Below, piece by piece: positions 8,757 through 13,718 of a DNA stretch of 13,718 bases. The notes under the pieces are model-generated. The model searched no databases. It was not told the DNA's origin and saw only the letters and a list, made by a program, of their open reading frames with translations. Each line of letters starts with the position of its first letter. Position 1 is the first letter of the stretch. Position numbers and translations under genes: made by a program. Origin of the DNA: an uncultured Porphyromonadaceae bacterium (GTDB lineage: Bacteria; Bacteroidota; Bacteroidia; Bacteroidales; Muribaculaceae); assembly GCA_905193995.1 (NCBI GenBank), contig CAJJQT010000021.1, positions 1-13,718 on the forward strand. The letters are read 5' to 3'.

Positions 8757-8808
8757 TATTTTTTAAGGTTTACTTAGTTTTTTTGGTTGATCCGACAATT
8801 GGATGTTG

Positions 8809-8840
8809 CAAATATAGCCAAAACTTGAGTCAACTCCAAA
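8809..8840 (-). promoter_or_regulatory. Bacteroidales-type promoter of the oxidoreductase operon
   Basis: On the minus strand TTTG (8837-8840), a 20-base spacer, then TATATTTG (8809-8816), an exact match to TAnnTTTG. The start site would be near 8801-8805, leaving a leader of about 45 bases to the ferredoxin ATG at 8756. The spacer holds a near-palindrome, GAGT-TG-ACTC (8827-8836), that could be an operator. Confidence 0.75.
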
Positions 8841-8890
8841 AAACAACACACTTTTTTCGCCTTTGTGCCAATTTTCCGCTCCAAAGAATC

Positions 8891-8920
8891 AGCCCGGCAT
8901 CCGTGTGTGGGTGCCGGGCT
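8891..8920 (-). terminator. hairpin terminator after the nucleotidyltransferase gene
   Basis: Perfect 9-bp arms 8891-8899 (AGCCCGGCA) and 8912-8920 (TGCCGGGCT), extended by three inner pairs including one wobble, with a 6-base loop. It lies 25 bases beyond the nucleotidyltransferase stop. On the minus strand it is followed by GATTCTTT, a short T-rich tail. It separates this gene from the oxidoreductase operon promoter further along the same strand. Confidence 0.65.
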
Positions 8921-8945
8921 GTGTTGTTGGCGGTATTTTCAGGAA

Positions 8946-9854
8946 TCAGAAGAGCTTGTCGGGGTAGACTCCGGCGTCGTGGAGGGCGGCAAGCTGGGCT
9001 ACGACCGATGCGCGGTCTTCGGCGTAGGTGACGCCGAACCACTTCGAGGTGGTGTCGAGCAGGCGTACGGTAGCCTCACCGCTGTGGATCAGGTCGTTGA
9101 CGGCGGTCGGGATATAGTACTCCGACTTGGGCTCGTCGATGCGGGCGTCGAGGAACTTGATGAATTCGCGCTTCGAGAAGTCGAAATAGTCGGGGGTGAA
9201 GCCCCAGAAGTTCATCGACACGGGCGTGTTGGGGTCGAGATGGCAGATCCGGCCGTTCTCGTCGGTGAAGGCGATGCGGTGCTGATCGTCGAAGGCGATG
9301 GCTGTGCGCTCGACCACGTTGGCCAGGTAGCCGTCGGCGTCGGCGGTGCATACGCCGCGTGAGACGGAGCCGTTCTCGGTCATGGTGTTGCCTACGCGGA
9401 AGCCCACCATGCAGTAGTCGCCCTTGCGGTCGCGCTCGCGCGAGAGTTCTTCGGCGATTACGCGGAAGGCGTCGGTGCCGTAGTAGTCGTCGGCGTTGAT
9501 GACGGCGAACGGCTCGCGGATGACATCGGCGCCCATCAGCACGGCGTGGTTCGTGCCCCACGGCTTGGTGCGGCCTTCGGGTGCGGTGTAGCCTTCGGGA
9601 AGGCTGTCGATGCTCTGGAATACTACTTCGACCGGGATCGATCCTTCATATTTGCTGAGGATTTTCTCGCGGAAATCCTGCTCGAAATCTTTGCGGATCA
9701 CGAAAACGACCTTGCCGAATCCGGCCTTGAGTGCGTCGTAGATGGAATAGTCCATGATGGTCTCGCCGTGAGGGCCGACTCCGTCGAGCTGCTTCAGGCC
9801 GCCGTAGCGGCTCCCCATGCCTGCGGCCAGTACGAATAACGTTGGTTTCATCAT
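8946..9854 (-). CDS. sugar-phosphate nucleotidyltransferase family protein
   Basis: A 302-residue cytosolic nucleotidyltransferase of the NTP_transferase (Rossmann-like GT-A) fold, which makes NDP-sugars from a sugar-1-phosphate and an NTP. The N-terminal LAAGMGSRYGGLKQ (9-22) is the nucleotide-binding signature LAAGxGxR; KPWGTNHAVL (97-106) is the base/sugar contact loop, and NADDYYG (120-126) carries the metal-binding Asp pair region. Two ATGs in tandem begin the frame (MMKP); either could be used. Neither the nucleotide nor the sugar can be told from sequence, and no sugar kinase or glycosyltransferase gene is adjacent to help. The gene is a single transcription unit with its own promoter (-7 box 9902-9909) and terminator (8891-8920). 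Confidence 0.85.
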   Translation of the reverse strand: MMKPTLFVLAAGMGSRYGGLKQLDGVGPHGETIMDYSIYDALKAGFGKVVFVIRKDFEQDFREKILSKYEGSIPVEVVFQSIDSLPEGYTAPEGRTKPWGTNHAVLMGADVIREPFAVINADDYYGTDAFRVIAEELSRERDRKGDYCMVGFRVGNTMTENGSVSRGVCTADADGYLANVVERTAIAFDDQHRIAFTDENGRICHLDPNTPVSMNFWGFTPDYFDFSKREFIKFLDARIDEPKSEYYIPTAVNDLIHSGEATVRLLDTTSKWFGVTYAEDRASVVAQLAALHDAGVYPDKLF

Positions 9855-9901
9855 ATATACAGAATTGATTGATTTATCGAAAGATTCTTCCTAACAGGCC
9901 G

Positions 9902-9933
9902 CAAAGTTACGAATTTTCCCCGATATAACGAAA
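9902..9933 (-). promoter_or_regulatory. Bacteroidales-type promoter of the nucleotidyltransferase gene
   Basis: On the minus strand TAACTTTG (9902-9909) matches TAnnTTTG exactly. Twenty bases upstream is TTTC (9930-9933), one base off the TTTG box. The start site would be near 9894-9898, giving a leader of about 40 bases. Confidence 0.65.
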
Positions 9934-9965
9934 TGTTTCCTCTGCGAGCGCCTCCTGTGGCATAT

Positions 9966-10062
9966 AAAACAGAAGCGAGACTACCCGCCTAAGTGGTAGC
10001 CTCGACTTTACCTTTTTTTTGAGTGCAAGTTGGAGCGACTAAAGTCTCCAAAGGCACTATGA
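9966..10062 (-). ncRNA. candidate ~97-nt structured small RNA next to the Abi_2 gene
   Basis: A small RNA gene is proposed from three agreeing signals on the minus strand. First, a promoter (10068-10098) predicts a start near 10060-10064. Second, immediately after it comes a two-part hairpin, 10058-10022: outer arms AGTGC/GCACT, a 2x3 internal loop, inner arms TTGGAG/CTCCAA, and a 10-base loop ACTTTAGTCG. Third, after an A-rich linker (eight A at 10020-10013) a 10-bp hairpin (arms 10004-9995 and 9985-9976, loop ACTTAGGCG) ends in CTTCTGTTTT, a terminator-like tail. This hairpin contains a G-U pair on the minus strand but an A-C mismatch on the plus strand, which points to the minus strand as the transcribed one. 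No ORF of note lies within. Structured RNAs linked to abiF-type genes have been reported from comparative genomics; whether this one belongs to that class was not tested. Confidence 0.72.
9976..10004 (-). terminator. terminator-like 3' hairpin of the small RNA
   Basis: Arms 10004-9995 and 9985-9976 pair over 10 bp on the minus strand (CGAGGCTACC / GGTAGTCTCG, one G-U pair), with a 9-base loop. The tail CTTCTGTTTT follows at 9975-9966. It would stop transcription before the nucleotidyltransferase promoter boxes at 9902-9933. Confidence 0.6.
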
Positions 10063-10067
10063 TTTTG

Positions 10068-10098
10068 CAAAGGTAATGCTTTTATTTGATATGGCAAA
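10068..10098 (-). promoter_or_regulatory. Bacteroidales-type promoter of the small RNA
   Basis: On the minus strand TTTG (10095-10098), a 19-base spacer, and TACCTTTG (10068-10075), an exact match to TAnnTTTG with ideal spacing. It lies in the AT-rich region just past the Abi_2 stop codon (10126). The predicted start is 5-8 bases before the first hairpin arm, with no gene of protein size after it, so its product is best read as a short RNA. Confidence 0.75.
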
Positions 10099-10125
10099 AT
10101 ATTTTGATAAAAAGGTGCTAAAAAA

Positions 10126-11004
10126 TCATATCGAAGAGAAAGCTGGTATCAGTGGCTTTAGATTTGGAGAAGCAAAACAAAGTTCATCGTAAAGAACTTT
10201 GATTTTTTTACTCATGTCATCAGCTCTATTTACTGAAACCTGACTCATTACATACTTTATAACGCGCATTGCGCCGATTAAGTTGTAGCGCTCCGAAGGT
10301 TTGTTGGTCGCGGGCCCCTTACGGATACCCTGCGGTAACTTAAGATCATAAAGCAGTAGTCCATGCGCGCAAGCATTTCGGACTTGTCGGATTGTGTGCA
10401 TATAGCTTTCGAAGGTGACGACCTGTCGGATGCCGAACTTATGGGCGATGAAGATTTTATCTTCGCGCTCTTTAAGTTGCTCGTATAGTTTCATCACGGC
10501 ACCGAAAGTCATGAATTCGAGTGTCTTCCAGGCAGGAGCAAAGCGGTCGTTGGGATTCTTCAGATGATGGCGGTGGATTACGGGATTGCGTTTGAAGTCG
10601 GGCGTGTATACCTTGAGTTCGAAGTCGCGGGCGTAGGGCCGGTTGACAACGGCAGGGCTTATGAACCAGACAGGATTGGATTTGTATTTGTTGGAGAGAT
10701 GGTAAATGAGCGAAGTGCGGAAGGCTATCTCGATGCGGTTGAGATAACGCATAAGCAGAAGCCGCAGGTCAAAATCGAAATAGTACAGGTTGACAGCGTC
10801 TTCGAACGAAGCGCCTTCGATATATTCGTGGGAGCGGTTGCGAAGCTCAGGATAAGACTTCTCAAAGGGAAATAGATAGAAGCCAAGTCGATAATATCCT
10901 ATGTCAAGCAGAATTTCGCGTGCTTTGTCCATATCCGACACAGTCAGACCTCTTGATTTCAGTAGGTTAAGCTGTTGGTCTATTGTCGTTGCTGATTTCG
11001 TCAT
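10126..11004 (-). CDS. Abi_2 family (AbiD/AbiF-like) HEPN abortive-infection protein
   Basis: A 292-residue protein of the Abi_2 family, known from phage-resistance systems in which infected cells shut down. Early motifs are TIDQQLNLLKSRGL (7-20) and ILLDIGYYRLGFYLFPF (31-47), the typical Abi_2 opening, then FDLRLLLMRYLNRIEIAFRTSL (78-99). The C-terminal half has VRNACAHG with R209 and H214, the RNxxxH signature of HEPN ribonucleases, so RNA cleavage is the likely toxic activity. Lines I counted by hand are 30-43% GC against about 58-72% in the antiporter beside it, a sign of recent acquisition. It lies 33 bases after the antiporter stop with no convincing promoter of its own in that gap, and it may depend on read-through or an unseen promoter. 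A small-RNA gene follows directly on the same strand and may be its RNA partner. Confidence 0.88.
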   Translation of the reverse strand: MTKSATTIDQQLNLLKSRGLTVSDMDKAREILLDIGYYRLGFYLFPFEKSYPELRNRSHEYIEGASFEDAVNLYYFDFDLRLLLMRYLNRIEIAFRTSLIYHLSNKYKSNPVWFISPAVVNRPYARDFELKVYTPDFKRNPVIHRHHLKNPNDRFAPAWKTLEFMTFGAVMKLYEQLKEREDKIFIAHKFGIRQVVTFESYMHTIRQVRNACAHGLLLYDLKLPQGIRKGPATNKPSERYNLIGAMRVIKYVMSQVSVNRADDMSKKIKVLYDELCFASPNLKPLIPAFSSI

Positions 11005-11037
11005 TTATAAATTTGAAATATGCGGAGATACAGAAGT

Positions 11038-13167
11038 TTAGCGGAAGAGGTGGCGGAGGCGGAGGCGGATGGCGGCGGCGCGGCGCAGCGAGCGCAGACG
11101 GGCGGCCGGCGAAGGCGACGACGATGAGATGTCGGTCGCCATCGGGTCGATGAACGAGGTGGGCAGGGCCGTGTCCTCGCCGAACTGCTCCGGGAAGATC
11201 ACCAGCAGGTTGTTGCGCGAGAAATTGCGCTGCAGCAGGGCCGGCATCTCGGTCACCTCGTCGGTGTGCGACACCGAGTTGGGCCGCGCGCTGATGACGA
11301 TCAGCAGGTCCTCGTCGCGGATAGAGGCGCTCTCGACTATCATCTCGTCGTGCGACTCGACGGTGCGGAACTCGCAGCGGATGCCGTAGTTTTCGTGATA
11401 TATGACGCCGCGGATCAGAGGCTGTATGTCGCCGTGGCAGCAGAAGATGATGCGGCAGCCGAGCTGGCGCGTCAGGCGCGCGACGGCGCGCACCCAGCGC
11501 GAGAAGCCTGTCTCGTACTGTGCGGCGCGGGGCACGGCCACGATGATGCGCGCGACGGTGTTCAGCGGCATGAACATGCGCGATATGATGATCATGCGGT
11601 TGGTCGAGCGCAGCAGCTGCTCGGTCTTGGAGCCGTAGAAAGTGTCGATGACGGTGGAGCGGCGGTGCATCCCCAGGATCACCTCGGTGATGTCGCGCTC
11701 GGCCACGGCGTTGACGATGCCGGTGACGATGTTGAGGTCGTAGCGCTCGATCTCGTCGATGGCCACGTCGGCCAGGGCGGCGGCGTTGCGGGCCAGCGTC
11801 AGCGACTGGCGCGAGAGGGCCTTGGCCGCGGGCGAGTTGTCGCTGCGCACGTGTATGGCGTAGAAGCTGTGCGAGCCCGTCTCGTTGCGCATCAGTACGC
11901 CGAGCTCGGCCAGTCCGGGCGACGTGAGAGGGTTGGAGACTGCGATCAGCGTGTTGTTCACGCGGGTGTGGCGGATGACGCCGTCGTCGCCGAGCATGCT
12001 GATCTTGACTTTCGGAGCGCCGTTGGCGGTGATGATCGGGGCTATGGCGCAGGTGACCAGGATCACGAGGATGGTGGCGTTGAGCACGGTGCCGTCGAGG
12101 ATGCCGAGGGTGTGGCCCAGGGTCACGACGGCCAGCGCCACGGCAGTGTGGGCGGCCGTCAGGCCGAACATCACGCGCCGAGCCGCGCCCGTGTATCCGT
12201 TGGCGCGCTGGGCTATGAAAGCCGGAATCCACTTAGCCACCAGCGCCACGGCCAGCATCACGGCGGCCACGGCGAGTGTGTCGGTGTTGGCCACCACGCT
12301 CAGGTTGATCATCATGCCGACGCTGATCAGGAAGTAGGGGATGAACAGCGCGTTGCCCACAAACTCGATCTGCGACATCAGCGGCGATGCGGGCGGCACG
12401 TAGCGGTTCAGCACCAGCCCGGCGAAGAATGCCCCCAAGATGCCCTCGAGGCCGATGAGCTGGGCCGTCCACGCGGCCAGGAACACCATGGCCATCACGT
12501 AGACGTACTGGGTGACGCGGTCTGAATAGCTGTTGAAGAAGCGGCGCGTAAGCCGCGGATAGGCGTACAGTATCACTATGGCCCAGGCGGCCATGCGCAG
12601 CAGTAGCCCGGACGTCGCTACGGGGTCGAGGCCGCCGAGGTCGTGGATGTTGACGGCGGCGGCGATCACGAGCAGCGAGCCCACCACGGCGATGATAGTG
12701 CCTACGACGGCCACCATCACCGCCGGCGACTTGGTTATGCCGAAGCGGGCGGCCACAGGGTAGGCGATCAGCGTGTGGGCGGCGTACATGGCGCCCAACA
12801 GCAGCGACGCCGGCAGGTCGAGATGCAGCAGGCAGCGGCTCGACAGGATGCCGAGCACGAGCGGTATCAGCAGCGTGAGCAGGCCGAAAAGCAGCCCCCG
12901 CCGCAGGTTGAGCCGCAGATGAAACATGTCGATCTCCAGCCCCGCCAGGAACATCAGGTACAGCAGGCCCACCTGGCCGAAGATGGCGAACGACGAGTCG
13001 TTGCTCAGCACGTTGAAGCCGTAGGGCCCGATGACCACGCCGGCTACGATCATGCCGATGATGTGCGGAATCTTGAGCCGGTTGAGCAGCAGCGGCGCCA
13101 GCAGTATGATCACCAGCACGATCAGGAAGATCGCTATCGGTTGGGTTACTAAGGCGGCTGCTATCAT
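11038..13167 (-). CDS. CPA2-type cation:proton antiporter with C-terminal USP-like region
   Basis: A 709-residue inner-membrane protein. Residues ~1-395 are a run of hydrophobic helices of the Na+/H+ exchanger (CPA2/KefB-like) fold, including RLKIPHIIGMIVAGVVIGP (~30-48), LYLMFLAGLEIDMFHLRL and EGILGAFFAGLVLNRYVPP. Residues ~400-680 form a soluble cytosolic part resembling universal-stress-protein domains (IVAVPRAAQYETGFSRWVRAVARL). This layout is common in Bacteroidales and suggests transport gated by a nucleotide or metabolite. The helix-5 segment reads GTIIAVVGSLLVIAAAV where I recall relatives having GTIITDTA..., so the key acidic residue seems absent; ion-exchange activity is therefore uncertain. 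The Arg-rich C-terminal tail is of unclear meaning. It follows asd by 49 bases on the same strand and may share its transcript. Confidence 0.85.
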   Translation of the reverse strand: MIAAALVTQPIAIFLIVLVIILLAPLLLNRLKIPHIIGMIVAGVVIGPYGFNVLSNDSSFAIFGQVGLLYLMFLAGLEIDMFHLRLNLRRGLLFGLLTLLIPLVLGILSSRCLLHLDLPASLLLGAMYAAHTLIAYPVAARFGITKSPAVMVAVVGTIIAVVGSLLVIAAAVNIHDLGGLDPVATSGLLLRMAAWAIVILYAYPRLTRRFFNSYSDRVTQYVYVMAMVFLAAWTAQLIGLEGILGAFFAGLVLNRYVPPASPLMSQIEFVGNALFIPYFLISVGMMINLSVVANTDTLAVAAVMLAVALVAKWIPAFIAQRANGYTGAARRVMFGLTAAHTAVALAVVTLGHTLGILDGTVLNATILVILVTCAIAPIITANGAPKVKISMLGDDGVIRHTRVNNTLIAVSNPLTSPGLAELGVLMRNETGSHSFYAIHVRSDNSPAAKALSRQSLTLARNAAALADVAIDEIERYDLNIVTGIVNAVAERDITEVILGMHRRSTVIDTFYGSKTEQLLRSTNRMIIISRMFMPLNTVARIIVAVPRAAQYETGFSRWVRAVARLTRQLGCRIIFCCHGDIQPLIRGVIYHENYGIRCEFRTVESHDEMIVESASIRDEDLLIVISARPNSVSHTDEVTEMPALLQRNFSRNNLLVIFPEQFGEDTALPTSFIDPMATDISSSSPSPAARLRSLRRAAAIRLRLRHLFR

Positions 13168-13216
13168 GGTGTGGGATTTTTATTAGAGGTGAGAAAGAGA
13201 CGGGGCGGGGCGCCGG

Positions 13217-13718
13217 TCAGCGGTGCTCGGCGATGTAGCGCACGATCTGCACGGCGTTGAGCGCGGCTCCCTTGCGCAGTTGGTCGGCCACGGCCCAGAA
13301 GGCCAGGCCGTCCGACGCCAGGTCGCGGCGGATGCGCCCGACGAATACCGGATCCGTCCCGGCCGTCGGCAGCGGCATCGGGTAGGTGCCCGCTGCCGGA
13401 TCGTCGGCCAGCACTACGCCGTCGGCCTTCGCGAATGCCTCGCGGGCCTCGGCTACGCTGACGGGACGCTCGAATTCGGCCCAGATGGCTTCGGAGTGGG
13501 CGCGCATCACCGGCACGCGCACGCACGTGGCCGATACCTCGATGCTCGGGTCGTGCATTATCTTCTTGGTCTCGAGGTTCATCTTCATCTCCTCGCGCGT
13601 GTAGTCGTTGTCGGTGAACACGTCGATCTGCGGTATCACGTTGTAGGCCAGCTGGTGGGCGAAGCGCTCTACGCGGGCTTCGCGGCCGTCGGCCAGGTCG
13701 CGGTGCTGCTGCTCGAGC
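13217..13718 (-). CDS. asd: aspartate-semialdehyde dehydrogenase, C-terminal part (cut by window edge)
   Basis: The last 166 codons of Asd, the enzyme that reduces aspartyl-phosphate to aspartate semialdehyde on the path to lysine/diaminopimelate, threonine and methionine. The frame is open to base 13718, and the residues before the internal GTG at 13639 ([16 protein letters not shown]) belong to the family, so the real start lies outside the window. Visible signatures: [41 protein letters not shown] with the conserved substrate-binding Arg and active-site His, and the C-terminal [12 protein letters not shown]. The catalytic Cys and the NADP-binding half are not in the window. A full protein is ~335-340 residues. 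It appears intact as far as can be seen. Confidence 0.95.
   Translation of the reverse strand, partial: LEQQHRDLADGREARVERFAHQLAYNVIPQIDVFTDNDYTREEMKMNLETKKIMHDPSIEVSATCVRVPVMRAHSEAIWAEFERPVSVAEAREAFAKADGVVLADDPAAGTYPMPLPTAGTDPVFVGRIRRDLASDGLAFWAVADQLRKGAALNAVQIVRYIAEHR

Noticed and set aside
7497..8777. 426-codon open frame on the plus strand
   Set aside because: Antisense to vorB and the ferredoxin gene, which have clear family motifs; the product is Gly/His/Ala-rich without recognisable domains.
10967..12232. 421-codon open frame on the minus strand, different phase from the antiporter
   Set aside because: Arg/Pro/His-rich alternate-frame translation of the antiporter gene, and it also runs into the Abi_2 start.
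11266..12525. 419-codon open frame on the plus strand
   Set aside because: Antisense to the antiporter gene; product is low-complexity His/Asp/Gln/Gly-rich with no domain, typical of a shadow frame in GC-rich DNA.

Overview
The window looks like a high-GC contig from a gut-type Bacteroidales bacterium. A Muribaculaceae-like genome is my guess, but the sequence does not fix the family. Supporting signs are promoters of the Bacteroidales type (TAnnTTTG about 19-20 nt downstream of a TTTG-like box), weak or absent Shine-Dalgarno sites, a surface-type lipoprotein signal (Cys followed by acidic residues), and families typical of the order. The first ~838 bases do not fit: they encode a CpaF/TadA-type secretion ATPase of the kind common in Firmicutes, fused in frame to the back half of a Bacteroidales S1/P1 nuclease. 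I read this as an assembly chimera rather than a real gene.

Layout. Bases 2-1309 (+): chimeric ORF, CpaF fragment then nuclease fragment. 1345-3857 (+): a surface lipoprotein with a beta-helix, overlapping by ATGA with an iron-dependent alcohol dehydrogenase. 3861-5919 (-): ptb-buk, phosphate (iso)butyryltransferase and butyrate-family kinase, with their own promoter. 6108-8756 (-): a four-subunit 2-oxoacid:ferredoxin oxidoreductase operon (ferredoxin, alpha VorB, beta, gamma), with its own promoter and a hairpin terminator. 8946-9854 (-): a sugar-phosphate-type nucleotidyltransferase with promoter and terminator. About 9966-10062 (-): a candidate small RNA with its own promoter and terminator-like end. 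10126-11004 (-): an Abi_2/AbiD-AbiF family HEPN protein in a low-GC patch. 11038-13167 (-): a CPA2-type cation:proton antiporter with a C-terminal stress-protein-like region. 13217-13718 (-): the C-terminal part of aspartate-semialdehyde dehydrogenase, cut by the window edge.

How the genes work together. The oxidoreductase, Ptb and Buk form a logical catabolic chain. A branched-chain 2-oxoacid is oxidised to an acyl-CoA with reduction of ferredoxin, the acyl group moves to phosphate, and the kinase makes ATP and a free (branched) short-chain acid.

The most interesting part is the Abi_2 protein with the adjacent ~97-nt RNA gene. The RNA has a well-matched Bacteroidales promoter, a two-part hairpin, an A-rich linker, and a second hairpin that pairs fully only when read on the minus strand. 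The two hairpin loops have nearly the same sequence. This resembles a HEPN-protein/small-RNA defence or toxin-antitoxin module.
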